Below, piece after piece: positions 1-13,513 of a stretch of DNA of 64,000 bases (positions are counted from its first letter, which is position 1; every line of letters begins with the position of its first letter). Position numbers and translations under genes: made by a program. The notes beneath the pieces are model-generated. The model saw only the letters and a program-made list of their open reading frames with translations. It did not search any database and was not told the origin of the DNA. This stretch comes from Zelopaecilomyces penicillatus (lineage: Eukaryota > Ascomycota > Sordariomycetes > Hypocreales > Pseudodiploosporaceae), in assembly GCA_005765155.1 (NCBI GenBank), contig VCCP01000001.1:3224001-3288000 (forward strand), in the 5' to 3' direction.

Positions 1-1889
1 TAAGCCTTTTATTAAAAAACTAAATAAAAAATTAAATAAGCTAAAGTATTAAGATTATAATCTCTATAATTATAAAGGATATTTAAGAGACTTAGGGCTA
101 TAATAATAATATAATACTATTTTAACTAGATATTAAAAGAGTCTTTAATATAATCCTATATTATAAACTCTTTTAAACTCTTTAAAAAAAGGATTTTTAA
201 AATAAATAATAAACTAGCTATATAATTACTTTAATAAAAGAATAGTAAGACTATACTTAGATAATATTATAATAGACTTATACTTTATCCTTATAAGGAT
301 ACTATAAAGATCTTTATTCTCTTTAATCCTTTTTATTTTATATATTATTATTTTATATTAGGCCTTAATTAAGATTTAAGGTTTAAATATAATAGTATTT
401 ATTAATAATATAAATCTATTTAATAATAGCCTTAATATAAATAATATTTATATTTAATTAAAGAAAGCTTAAAGAATATATAAAAAATAATTATAGATTA
501 ATAAATTAAAATTTATATTTAATAAATTTAAATTAATCTATTTTATTAAGGCTTATATTATATCTATATAAGGCCTTTTATTTAATAATATTATAATATA
601 CCTTATAAAGTATATATAGCTATTAAATATTAAATTTAATAAGAAATTTATATTTATTAAATATTAGACTAGAATTTAAAATAAATTTATATTATAAAAT
701 CTAATATTTATAAAGCTTATTATAAGGATATAAAGATCTTCTTTTTATATAATATAAATTATCTATATTATAATAATCTATAATACTATTACTTATAAAA
801 TAATAATATTCTATAAAATAAATAAACTATTAACTTTTAAAGAGATTAAGATAATATATATAATATAAATATTATACCTATATAATATTATTAAGGCTTA
901 TAAAGCTACTCTTATTTACCTTTTTAAATTAAAGATCTTTATATTATTATTAGATCTTTATCTTATATAATAAAAAGCTAAAGGCCTAGATTATTTATAA
1001 GCTTATATAGATTTATTTAAGCAGATATATAATATTATAATAATATTAATATAATTATAATACTTTAATTAATTAAATTAGTATAGTATAAGACTCTTAT
1101 TTAAAGTAAATAAGCTTTTTAGCCTTTAATAACTAAAGAATAAAAACCTAAGAAAGGCCTGTATATATTATTAAAAGAAATATTAATAGCTATAAAGATT
1201 ATAGACCTATTATATAATTATAATACTATTTATATAGATAGATTAAAAAGCCTTATAAAAATATAATAATTTAATTAAAATAAAAAGCTTATTACTTATA
1301 TAGATAAGAATTAAAAGGATAGGATTAAAAGTCTTTTTTTATTATTAAATAATCTCTTTATACCCTATACTATTATATAACTATAAGGATAAGAGAAATA
1401 AAATTATTAAATAGCTTACCCTATAATACTAGAATATACTAGATTATTATTAATAAATTATTTAATAGGCTATTATATCTTTTTAAAGTAGGATTAACTA
1501 GATTAATATATTTATAATACTATTTATAATAAAAGGGATTATATAATAGATAATAAAACTTAAATAATTAAGAGAATATAATCTAATAATATAAATTTAA
1601 AGGATAAAAGAGAAGGTAATAATAAAATAATAATAAGATAATAAAGATATTAAAATACCTATAGATAGAATATTATTATAAAATATTTAAGAATTATATA
1701 TTAGATATAATAAAGCTATAATAATATATATATTTTATTATTCTTTATCTTTATATTATAAAGATCTATATTATTAAAAAAGATTTTAATCTTTTATTAA
1801 AAAATTAGATAATATATTAAGGATATAATAGAAATAAGAAGATTTATATAATAATATAAAAGTAATTTAATTATCTTTTTTAATTAATT
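1..1889. other. AT-only, RIP-degraded block
   Basis: No open frame or conserved motif is visible. The block is almost wholly A and T. The few C residues are nearly all in CT or CCT and the few G residues in AG or AGG, the complementary context. This is what is expected when CpA (and other C contexts except CpT) has been converted to TpA. It probably represents the upstream body of the repeat that ends at about 3262, but no second copy of this part is in the window to prove it. Confidence 0.6.
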
Positions 1890-3262
1890 TATATAAATAA
1901 TAAAGAGAATAAGATTTATTTATAATTTAATAAAAATATTAATATATTATTATAATAATATAATAATCTATATATTATATTATAATTATAGTATATATTA
2001 TAATAATAAATATAATATTAATTAAAGCTTAAAAGATATTAATAATAATAATATAATAAAATTAAAATAATATATTAATAATATTATAATAAATATTAAT
2101 CTTTAAATCCTTTATAATAATATATAAATAATAAATATATTTATAAACATTAATAATAATAGTATAATAAAGCTAAATCTATTTATAATATAATATAATA
2201 ATTATTTTAAGGAATAAGATTCTTTTTTTTTTTAAAAAAAATAATCTTTATAATCTTCTTTTAAATAAAAGTTTAATTATAATAAGAATATTATATAAAT
2301 AAATAAACCTATTAATAATAAAGCTGATATTTAACAGATTTTTTTTTTTAATATCTATCTATTAAACTTAGCTTAAATTATATAAGGGAGAGAAGTAATA
2401 AGAATATAATACCCTTTATAATAAAAAAAAGGAATAATAATAGTATTACTAGCTATTTAATATTAATTAAATAAATAATAAGATAATAATAAAGATAATC
2501 TATTAAAAAATACTATATAAAAATATATTAAAGATATTAAATACCTAGATGTTATAAGAGTATAATTAATATCCCTGATTTAAGAGGGGGGGGGGGAGAG
2601 AAGAAAAAAAGAACCTTATCTATTAAAGCAGTTTAAAGAAAAAAAGAAAAAAGGAAAAAAAAAATATAAAAAAAAATAAGGTTTATATAATAAAGATAAT
2701 AAAGATATATAATAATAGAATTATAAAATCATTAATAACTATTAATAATATAAGGAAAAGTAAAGCTATTATAATAATATCTTAAGATAATAATAAATTA
2801 TAAAATTATTAAGAATAAATAAAAGAATAGAATCCTATAAAAACTAATAGAATCCTAAACCCTAATAAGCCCTAGAAAAATCTTTATAATAAAGGATTTA
2901 AAGTAAATTAATTATATCTTATTAAAGATATAGTATATATTAATCTGGTTTTAAGGCTAGCTTTATTAATCTCTAGTTATCTAGCTTTAATTAAGTAGAT
3001 ATATAAGTATTATATATACTAAGCTGATTCTCTATTAGCTATTAAATATAAAGATAAGATCTATTATATATAGAAGGGTAAAGAATAATACTATATTATT
3101 ATAATAAGGATATATAGATATAAAAACAGGATAGGGGTTTTTTATTTATTTTTTCTTTCTTATTTATTAAATTAAGAGGGATTATATACCTTATAAAGAG
3201 TTTAATTTAAATATAAAAACTAGACTAGTATAGTTATAAGATTAATAATAATAATAAAATAT
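1890..3262 (+). repeat. Dispersed repeat D, copy 1, (TAA)n-tailed (LINE-like 3' end?)
   Basis: This 1.4-kb segment matches about 59475-60850 in the same orientation and about 8720-10320 in reverse complement. Shared landmarks are a G-run followed by a purine tract (about 2583-2660), a CCTAAACCCTAATAAGCCC-like stretch (about 2850-2870), and a terminus of tandem TAA triplets (about 3240-3260). A short TAA tail at a shared 3' end is typical of some non-LTR retrotransposons, so a LINE 3' end is the best guess. No reverse transcriptase motif survives to prove it. Copy 1 keeps more C and G than copy 2. Confidence 0.6.
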
Positions 3263-3834
3263 TATTATATATTTATAAGAGATATCTTTTAAATATCTTT
3301 TTTAAATATCTTTTTTAAATAATTAATTTTAAGAATTATATTTTTTTTAAAATCCTATTAAATTAAAACTGGTTTTATAATAAATATTTATTTTAATATT
3401 TCAAAAATTAAATCTTTTATATTATCTTTTTAAAAAAGGGTTTCTTTATTTATTAAATAAATAAATAATTTAATTAAAATAAAGAAAAATAAAATAAATT
3501 CTTAATAAAATTTAATATAATTTAAAAAGCTCTTAATTCTTTATATTTATATAGATATTTCTTATTCTTTTATAATTATAATCTTCTTTAATATTAAATA
3601 TACAGCTTTTTTTATTTTAATAATAAACCTGAAATATTAGATAATAATTATAATAAATATATATTTATGAATATTAATAAATAAGCTAGTCTTTTATAAT
3701 TATATAAGAATATTTTAAATTTATTATAAATAATCCTTTTTAAAGCCTTTTAAATATATAAGGATATTATTTAAATATATTATAATAATATTATTTAAGA
3801 TATATCTTAAGATTAAATTAATATATCTTTAAAA
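3263..3834. other. AT-rich spacer
   Basis: Nothing recognisable: no open frame, and no match seen to other parts of the window. It ends in the pentamer GATTA (3835-3839) that is duplicated on the far side of the solo LTR. Confidence 0.5.
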
Positions 3835-3839
3835 GATTA

Positions 3840-4281
3840 TATTACAATTTGCAGTATAAGGTTATAACTAAAGCTAGTAGCTATAGCAGTGGAAAAAAGG
3901 CAGCGAATAGTTATCTGGAGTGAATTCTGAAGAAAAGAAGAAAGAAGTAATTGTATTGCTAATATAGAAAAGAAACCAGGATTTAACTAGGAATCTAGCT
4001 ATCTTATATATCTAAATAATACTAGGATTATTTGGAATTATTTAAGAATTCCAAATAATATTTCTTTGGATTTCTAAGTATTCCAAATAATAAGAAAGAG
4101 AGGGGTATAAGGGATAAGCCCTTATTTTACTAGTCTAGCCCGATATAGCAGGTCAGGCTGCTACCTTATAGCAGGTCTGGCTGCTAGGGCTATAGCAGGT
4201 TTAGCTGCTAAGCTGTAGTAGGTCTAGCTACTAGTCTTATAACAGGTCAGGCTGTTATATAAAAACCCACTTATTTTAACA
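3840..4281 (+). mobile_element. Solo LTR, family 1, copy 1
   Basis: This 442-bp unit is bounded by a perfect 5-bp target-site duplication GATTA (3835-3839 and 4282-4286). Its ends are TATTAC...TTTTAACA, which would be TGTTGC...AACA before TG-to-TA mutation, so it has LTR-type TG...CA termini. No partner in direct orientation or internal domain flanks it, so it is a solo LTR. It is much richer in GC than its surroundings and nearly identical to the reverse copy at 13514-13908. It therefore probably inserted after the host DNA had decayed. It contains five short hairpin units (annotated separately). Confidence 0.85.
4147..4256 (+). repeat. Array of five 16-bp hairpins, 23-24 bp period
   Basis: Five imperfect palindromes start at 4147, 4170, 4194, 4217 and 4241. 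Four have the form AGCAG/AGTAG-N6-CTGCT/CTACT and the last is AACAGGTCAGGCTGTT. In every unit the two 5-bp arms are exactly complementary, although the arms differ between units (AGCAG/CTGCT, AGTAG/CTACT, AACAG/CTGTT). The reverse LTR copy at 13.5 kb has three units, lacking exactly two periods (47 bp). The 44.8-kb copy shows at least three clear units (45166-45181, 45189-45204, 45212-45227). Confidence 0.8.
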
Positions 4282-4286
4282 GATTA

Positions 4287-7200
4287 TAAGGATATTTAAT
4301 AGATTAAATAATATAATAAATTATTTAAATAAACTAAATCAGATCTAGAATATTATAAGATATTTATCTTTTTTTATAATTTAAATTCTATAAAAACTAA
4401 AATAAATATCTAGCTTTATAAATTAATAAATATTAAATAATAATCTTAATATTCTTTTAATTAATAATAATAAATATTAATCTTTTATTATAATTTTATT
4501 TAAAGCTTAATAATTTATATAAAATCTTTATTTCTTTATAGCTTTTTTAATAAAAGAAAAAAATATAATAATTAAAAAAAAGCTAGCTTTAATCTATTTT
4601 TATTTATTAATTCTATAATTTATTTTTATATCTTTAATAAATAATCTTAAGGTATATTATATAAGGGTTCCTAGAATAGATTTATTTATTATTTATTTAA
4701 TCTAGTTTAAATCTAAATATAATAATCTATTATTTCTTAATATAAAGATAAATAATTAACTTTCTCTTTATTAAATAATATTATAAAATTATATAATTCT
4801 TTAAAAAGCTATAATAAGATTATTATTTATTTTATATTTATTTTAAATAGATTATTTAAAATATTATATTATTTAATAATATCTATTAAAATAATATTTA
4901 TTTTATAAATATTATTAATAAGAAATTTATTTAGATTAAATATCTCTTATCTTTATTTTTTTATTAATATAATAAATATAGATTTTATAATTATAATAAT
5001 ATTTATATATATTAATTAAATAGAGTTTTCCTTTATAATTATTTCCTTTATTTAATTAATTTAAAATTCTTTCTTTTTAATAATAAAATAAATCTATTTA
5101 TATTATATTTAAAGTTATTATTAAGATTAAATCCTTTAAGAGCTTTTAAATTATATATATAATTAAAATAAAATCCTAGCTATTAATATTTATTTATATT
5201 TTAATTATAAAGTATATCTTATAATCCTTAATTAATCTTATAATAATATTAAAAATATATAATCTTTAAAGATATATTAAATCTAATCTTAATTATTAAA
5301 TTATTTATTTATTAATTATATTATAATATTTATATTTTAAATCGATTTATATATTTATAAATATTATAAAATTTAGAAGAAATAAGAATTAAAAATAAAT
5401 ATTTATTTAATCTAGTTTTAATATTCTATTCTTTCTTTATTATAATCTAATATTAATCTTTCTTTAAAGCTATTATATAATTAATTTATTTTTAAATAAG
5501 ATTTAATTTAAAATTAAATTATTTTTCTTATTCTTTAAATTAAAATTAAATATTATATTTAAATTAATAGTATTAATATTAATAAGGTATTATAATTATA
5601 TAAGATAATATTAGTCTTAAATATATCCTTAGTTTTTATAATAGATATAGATTTCTTTTTTTATTTTAATATAATATTTTAATTAAAATTTATTTTATAG
5701 CTTAATAATTATCTTTAATAAAAGTAATATAACTCTTTTTTAATCTTTTTTATATCTTATATAATATTTAATAATAATAATTATATTAATATTAATTATT
5801 AAGATATTTTTATTAATTTAAATAAGAGTAAATATATATAGAATAAGGTATTAGTTTTATTTTTATGTTTATTTTTTATTTAGATTAAATACCTTAAACG
5901 TTATAATAATCTATTTATAATAAAATATAATTATAATATAATTAATATAAAAGAAATTTTATTTTAAATAAATATTATATATATAATAGCTTAATATTTA
6001 ATAAAGTTTTATTAATTTTATTAAATTAAGCTAGATTAATCTATTTATTATTAAAGGCTTTTATTTAAAATATATATAGAATATAAAAAAGGTTTCTTTT
6101 AACTATTATTTAATATATTCTAGTTTAAGTTATATTATATCTTTATAATAAGGGTTATAAAAAGCTAATATTATATATTTAAGAAGCTTATCTAGATTAT
6201 ATATTTAATTAGGATTATTATATTAAATAACTTTTTATTAATTTTTATATTTATTAATAAAATCTATATTAATAATAATTTTATACTAGATTATTATTAA
6301 TTATAAGAAGAAGATATTCGTATCTTTATTAAATAATAAAGATAAAAGAAAAGATTTATAAAATAAATAAGTTTTTTAACCTTTTTTTTTAAATTAAGTA
6401 TTTTATAATCTTAATTAATAATTTATACTTTTATATAAAAAATAATCTCTTTATTTTCTTAAAATTAATAAAATATATTCTTTATAATTAATTAAGAATT
6501 CTATTAATTTTATAATAAAACTTATTATTTTATTTTAAATAAATATCCCTTTTTTTAAAGGAATATAAAAAAGAAGTTTATTAAATATAATAAGCTAGCT
6601 TTATAATTATAATAACTATATATTAAGAATAATATTAATAAATTTAAAAAGAAAAAGATATCTTTATTTTAGTCCCTTTTTTATATTAATAAATCCTAAT
6701 CTAGACCTATCTTATAATTATATTTAAGATTTAAGCTTATAAATCTAAGCTTATAATATAATTAATTAATTAAATAAATATAATTAATTATAAATTTAAT
6801 AAATTAATTTATATAAATAAAAAATAATATTTAAATTATTTTAAACGATATTATTTATTAAAAAAAGATTTATAATTATAAATATTATAAGAACTTTAAT
6901 AATAAATAAAATAATATTTAATTAAATTTAAATAAATAAAATAAAGTTTATTCTTTAAAATTAATATAAAATTAATATAAATTTATAATTAATATTATTT
7001 AATTTTAATTTTTATAAATTAATATTTTAATAAATTAATATTTTTATAAATTAATATTTTTATAAATTAATATTTTTATAAATTAATATTTTTATAAATT
7101 AATATTTTTATAAATTAATATTTTTATAAATTAATATTTTTTTAAATTAATATTTTAATAGATTAATATTTTTATAAATTAATATTTTTATAAATTAATA

Positions 7201-8569
7201 TTTTATAATTATAATTATAATTTAAATTTTAAAACTTAAATTTAAAAGATATCATTTTATTTTTATTATTATATTATATTATTATTTTATTAAATAAAAA
7301 TAATAAAGGTATATTATAAAATATAAGACTTTTTAAAATAGATTTAATTAATAATTATTATTTTAATAAATAATAAAAAGATAATTTTATATATATCTTT
7401 TTAATATTAATTTTTAATTTATATTATTTTATTATTTCTTTTTTATTAAATAATATTATAATTCTTTTTAAATTATTAATTTTAAGTTTCTAATTTTAAG
7501 TTTCTAATCTTAAATTTAATAAATAAAATAATAAATAAGATATTTAATATTTAATTTAATAATAAATTATTAAATTATAAAAGATTTTATATTTTTTTTA
7601 AAAATATTAAATTAAATCTTATATTTATAAATATTTTAAAAATATATTCTTTCATAAGTATATAAGATTAAAGCTTTTTAATATATTTATTAAATTATTT
7701 TAAAAAAAAATTTATTAATACTTAAGTAATATAAGATAAAATAAAAGATTAATTTATTATATTTTAAAAAGGTATATTTAATATATTTATTTTATATAAA
7801 AAATAATTTAAATTAAAAAGATTTAATATAATTATTCTTTTTATATAAATATATTTTATATTTTTATTTATTAAAATAAAGATATTTTATCTTTTAATAA
7901 AATAAAGGTTTATAATATATTTAATTAATATTTTTATTTTTTATTTATAAACAATTATAAAAAAAGCCTTTAAATTTATAAATTCTATATTTAATAAAGC
8001 TATTTTTAAAATATATATTAAATTAAGAATTAAAATTATTAAAATTAAATACTCTTAATTATAATATTATATAATAGCTTTAAAAAGGATATTATTAAAG
8101 ATATTATAAATATTATATATATTAATATATTAAAGATTATAATATTTATAGCCTTTAATATATTAAATTTAATGAATAAAAAGCTATAATATTAAACTAT
8201 AAATAAAATAAAAAATATAAAAGATTAAAGATTAAAAAGAAATTTTAATATCTATTAAATAATAAAAAATAATTTAATTGATTTCTTAATTTATAAAATT
8301 AAATAAAGATATTATAATCTTATAATATAAGAATTATATTATTAAAATTAAGATTAAATAAATTATTATAAAGATTTTAAAAGATTTTAAAAGATTTTAA
8401 TATTATTTAATTAAATTAATCTATATAAATAATAATAATAAAGAAAATATTAAAAAAGCTTAATACCTTTATAATAAAGATTATATTTAAAAAATAGATT
8501 TATAAATTTATTATTAAAATTATTATAAATAATAATATTATTAATATATTAATTAAAAATAATTTTAAT
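4287..8569. other. AT-only, RIP-degraded block
   Basis: No coding potential is visible on either strand. Composition is A+T with residual CT/AG steps. The segment is T-rich on the plus strand between about 4.3 and 6.7 kb, which would suit a retroelement lying on the minus strand, but no paired LTRs were found. It includes the 16-bp minisatellite at about 7.0-7.2 kb. Confidence 0.5.
7008..7205. repeat. Minisatellite, 16-bp period
   Basis: About twelve tandem copies of a 16-bp unit of the form TAAATTAATATTTTTA, with scattered single-base variants near both ends. Purely A and T. Confidence 0.85.
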
Positions 8570-8579
8570 ACTTTTATAA

Positions 8580-8706
8580 TAATAATAAATTATAAAAATA
8601 TAATAATAATAAATTATAAAAATATAATAATAATAAATTATAAAAATATAATAATAATAAATTATAAAAATATAATAATAATAAATTATAAAAATATAAT
8701 AATAAT
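8580..8706. repeat. Minisatellite, 24-bp period
   Basis: About five tandem copies of a 24-bp unit made of an (ATA)n part and an AAATTATAAAAAT part. It lies next to the 3' end of the minus-strand repeat D copy and may have grown from that element's triplet tail. Confidence 0.8.
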
Positions 8707-8719
8707 AAAAAGATTATTT

Positions 8720-10320
8720 TATAATAATATAATTATTATTTTATTTATATTAAGAATTATTTATATTAATTTTATAATTATATTAGTTTAGTTTTTATAT
8801 TTAAATTAAATTCTTTATAAAATATATAGCTTTTTTTAATTTAATAAATAAAAGAGAAAAAATAAATAAAATATCTTTATTCTTTTTTTATATTAATATT
8901 TTCTCTTTATATTTTAATAACTGGGTTAAATACACCCCTTTACTAGTTAATTAAGCTATAGCTATATAAGCTGCACTTAAAAGGATTAAACTGTATAAGT
9001 AGATAGGCTATACCCAGGCCATTTAAACGGTCAGATATCATCGAATTTAAGTTTTTTCTCTCCCTTTTACCCAAGAATTTTCTAATATATTCAAAAGACT
9101 AGTTATTAAAAAACTATCTTCTTTATCTGATCAGTTATAGGATAATTAATTAATCCCTTAAATTTAATTTATTATATCACTGCTTTATAGCTTTTCTTAC
9201 CTATTTAATCCTTATAGACTATACTGGCTATACAGCTACCCTAAAATCACTTTATAATTCTATGGGTAGTGTTAGTATTATTATATATATTATTTTCCCT
9301 TTATTAAAATATTATTATAATATTATTCTTTACTCTTATATATATAATAAATCTTATCTTTATATATAATAATTAATAAGAAATTAACTTAATATATATA
9401 ATATTTTTTATATTTATTTAATTAAAATTAAATAAATAAAGATTAATAAAGTTAGATTTAAGACTAGATTAATATATATTATATCTTTAATAAAATATAA
9501 TTAATTTATCTTAGTTTTTATATTATAAAGATTATTTTAAGATTTATTAAATTTAGGACTTTATTATTTTTTATAGGATTTTTTATCCTTTTATTTATTT
9601 TTAATAGTTTTATAATTTATTATTATTTTAAGATATTATTATAATAGCTTTATCTTTTCTTATATTATTAATAATTATTAATAATCTTATAATTTTATTA
9701 TTATATATTTTTATTATCTAAATTATATAAACCTTGTTTTTTATTTTTATTTTTATTTTTTATTTTATTTTTTTAAATTTCTTTAATAAATAAAGGCTTT
9801 ATTTTTTTTATTTTTTTCTTTTTTTAAATTAAAAGTATTAATTATATCTTTATAATACTTAAATATTTAATATCTTTAATATATTTTTATATAATAATTT
9901 TTAATAAATCATCTTTATTATTATTTTATTATTTATTTAATTAATATTAGATCTTTAATAATATTATTATTATTCTTTTCTTCTTTATTATAAAGAGTAT
10001 TATATTTTTATAACTTTTTCTTTTTTATATAATTTAAACTAGATTTAATAAACAAATATTAAAGAAAAAGAATCCTTTTAAAGTATTAGCTTTATTATTA
10101 ATAAATTTATTTATTTTTATTATGTTTTTATTATAATTTAATTTTTATTAAGAAAAGATTATAAAGATTAATCTTAAAAAAGAAAAAAGGATTTTATCTT
10201 TTAAAATAATTATTATATTATATTATAAATAGATTTAATTTAATATTATTATTATTATTATTAACCTTTATAAATATATTAATTATTTATATATTATTAT
10301 AAAGGATTTAATATATAATT
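8720..10320 (-). repeat. Dispersed repeat D, copy 2 (reverse), interrupted
   Basis: The reverse complement follows repeat D copy 1 from its 3' tail (near 8730) to about 10320, where similarity stops. The order of landmarks is the same: purine tract at about 9730-9830, and the A-rich leader segment at about 10100-10310. The match is split by the 386-bp TTAA-flanked element at 8918-9303. Sequence on the left (8735-8917) and right (from about 9318) corresponds to neighbouring parts of the uninterrupted copies near 3080-3250 and 60660-60830. This copy is more degraded than copy 1. Confidence 0.65.
8918..9303 (+). mobile_element. 386-bp TTAA-flanked element, copy A (partly RIP-mutated)
   Basis: Flanked by TTAA at 8914-8917 and 9304-9307. 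It is exactly as long as the reverse-complement copy B at 43924-44309 (386 bp). It is inserted inside repeat D, whose uninterrupted copies lack it. Ends are TAACTGGGTT and TTTTCCCTTTA, with no convincing long terminal inverted repeat. No coding capacity. Duplication of TTAA is the hallmark of piggyBac-type transposition, so a non-autonomous element of that kind is the leading guess. An LTR is an alternative, because the ends TG...(C/T)A also fit. Compared with copy B, it carries many TG-to-TA and CA-to-TA changes. Confidence 0.65.
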
Positions 10321-13300
10321 AAAAAATATTTATTTTCTTATATAGTATTATAAAATTATAAAATATTTTAAAAAATTAAAATAAGATTATTATTTATTTA
10401 ATATAATTTATTATTTAATAATATTAATTTAAATTATATATATTTCTTTAATATTAATAATAAAAGAGTTTTTATATAAACTATCCTTTATTTTTATTAT
10501 TAATATAATAAATATAAATCTTATAATTATAATAATATTTATATATTTTAATTTAATATAATTATTAAATAAATAATTTAATTTAATTTTAATAAATAAA
10601 TAATTATAATATTAAATAATTATATAATATAAATATATGTATTTAATATAATAATAATATTAAAATAAAAATATACTTTTTTTAATAATAATATTATTAT
10701 TATTATATAATTTATAAAGATATTTATTTATTATATTTCTTTTTAAATATAAATATAAATATTATAAATAATTAAAAATTAATATTATAAGAATAGAAAT
10801 ATATATTATATTAAAAGAAAAGCTTATAAAAATATATAATAATATAATATTAAAATAAAAATAAAAAAATAATTTAATAAAATTTAAAATAAAAATAAAA
10901 AATATTAATATTAATTTTATAATAAAATAAATAATAATATTTATAATCTAAATAAATAATTAAAACTAAATTAATAATATATTAACTTTATAATTAATAT
11001 ATTATTTTATAAATTTTATTAATCTTAATATAAAATATATATTTATTATTAAATTCTAGAAATTATTAATAAATAAAATCTCTTAATAATATAAGATTAA
11101 TAATAAATTAATATTAAATTAAATAAAAATATTTTTAAGCTTTAAATAAAGATAGTTAAGAGATATAAATATTTAAATTATATAAAAGATATATAATAAC
11201 TCTTAAATATAATTTTAAATTAAATTAAATTAAATTATTAATTATATAAAATAATATAATATAATTATAATAAATAAAGATTAATATAATATTTTAAATT
11301 TATTTTATAAAAGCTAAATATAATCCTAAAGATATTTAATAATATTATTTCTTTTAATATTTTATTTAATAATTATAAATATCTTTAAAGGCTTAATAAA
11401 AATATAAATAAACATTAACACTAATATAAACTTAACTCTAAAAATAAAAATAAAAGAAAAAGAGATTAAATTAATTTATTAAATAAAAAGATTATTAAAA
11501 ATCTTTTTATTAATAAGAATTTAAAAAAAATCTTTTATAATAAATATTACTAATAATAATATAATTATATTAAATTAAGAATTATTAATAAAGAAGCTAG
11601 ATTAAGATTTAAGACTATATAATACTTTAATAATATTATTATTTATATTAAGATTAAACTAAATATTAATTTAAGATTATATATAATAAGATTTATTTTA
11701 AAAATAACATATAATTAATTTAAAAGAAAATAAATGATTATTATAATTATAATAATTAAAAGTAAATATATTTAAAATTATATTAAATTAAATTAATTAA
11801 AAAACTATAATATAAGATAAAAGCTATAATAAAGATATAATCTTAATTAAAAGATTAAAAAAAAAGATATATAAAAACAGAAATACTTATAATAAAAATA
11901 AAAAAAAAGTTTAAAAATTAAAAACTAAATTAATAATATAAAAAGATTATAATATAAAGGTTTTTATTTAATATATAAGGTTTTCTCTTTATAGATAAAT
12001 AAATAAAATAATTATTATAATAATTAATAAAATAAAATAATAAAAATAATAATAAAAATATTTATTTAAAATATCTAGCTTTTTTATTTATATTATTTAT
12101 TTTAATATAAACTTTAATATAATTATTAATTATTTTAAAAATAAAAGTTTAAAATATCTTTTAAAATAATTTTAAATAAATTAATAATTAAAATTAAAAT
12201 ACTTAATAAATTAAGAATTAAAGAATTAAAATTTAAAGAATATTCTAATTATAAATAATAATAATAATTATTATTATTTATATATTATAGCTTAGATCTT
12301 TTAAATAATCTAATACTTATAACCCTTAAGATATATAATCCCTTTTAATTTAATAAATAAGAGAGAAAAACCCTTAAAAATTAGAAAACCTTATTCTTAT
12401 TTTTATCTAGTATTTTTATTAATATTATAGCTTCTTTTTAACTATTTTATTTATTTTTTTAACTCTTATATATCTTAATTAATTATAATAATAAATAGCT
12501 TATTAATAAGCTTATATTAATAATTTTCCTTTTTTATAATTCTTTTATTTTAAAATAATTCTTTAATACTTTTATAATTATTTAATTATATTATTTTAAT
12601 TAATAGCTTTTTAAAATAAATAGATAAACCTAAAAGATATATATCCTTTATATTATTATAATATTATAAATATATAATATTATTATAGTTTATATATTAG
12701 TTTTTAAAAAGGCTTTTTTAATAATTAATTAAAAAGACTTATATTTATTAATTAATAATATCTTTATTAATAATTACGAAAGCTATTATATTAATATTAT
12801 AAATATACTATATTAATATTATAAAATTAAATTAAATATTTAATAATTATCTTAAAATATAATACTTTTTATAGTTTTATATGTTTATTATTAATATATT
12901 AATATTATTTAAAAGGATATTATAATTTATTTAAATAATAATTTAACTTTTATATTATTAAATAAAATCTCTTTTTAAATAATTAAATAATAATTTAACT
13001 TTTATATTATTAAATAAAATCTCTTTTTAAATAATTAAATTATAAAAAAGAGTTTTTATTATAATAGGATTTAAATCTATTCCTTAATAAAATTAAAATA
13101 ATTAAATAATTAATTACTTTATTATATAAATATAAATAATTTATATATAAAAATAATTTATAATATTTATAATAATAATATTTTTTTTAAGAATAATTAT
13201 ATTAAATTAAAAAGATTATTATAAAAAAGATATCTTATATATATATTAAAAATATTTTAATAAAATAATTAAATATAATTTTATTTTTATTAAATAATTA

Positions 13301-13508
13301 AAATAAAGTTATATATTATAAGTTTAATTAATAAATTTATATAAATAAATAAATAATATATAGATTATATTAAAGATATTATAAAATATAATAAATCTCT
13401 TTTTATTTCTTTATAAATTCTAGAAAATATTTAATAATTATTTAATATTTAATTAATTTTAAGATTATTTATATTATTTTATAAATTTTTTTAAAGTTAA
13501 TTTAATTT
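10321..13508. other. AT-only, RIP-degraded block
   Basis: No gene or conserved domain is visible. It contains a two-copy 52-bp tandem duplication at about 12931-13038. The pentamer ATATT at 13509-13513 begins the target duplication of the next LTR. Confidence 0.5.
12931..13038. repeat. 52-bp tandem duplication
   Basis: Two consecutive, essentially identical 52-bp units containing TTTAACTTTTATATTATTAA. As the two copies match base for base in DNA that is otherwise saturated with mutation, the duplication is probably recent. Confidence 0.8.
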
Positions 13509-13513
13509 ATATT

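Noticed and set aside
1..13508. Centromere interpretation of the AT-only blocks
   Set aside because: Fungal regional centromeres can be AT-rich and RIP-mutated, but similar blocks surround both gene islands here and nothing marks one as centromeric. CENP-A mapping would be needed.
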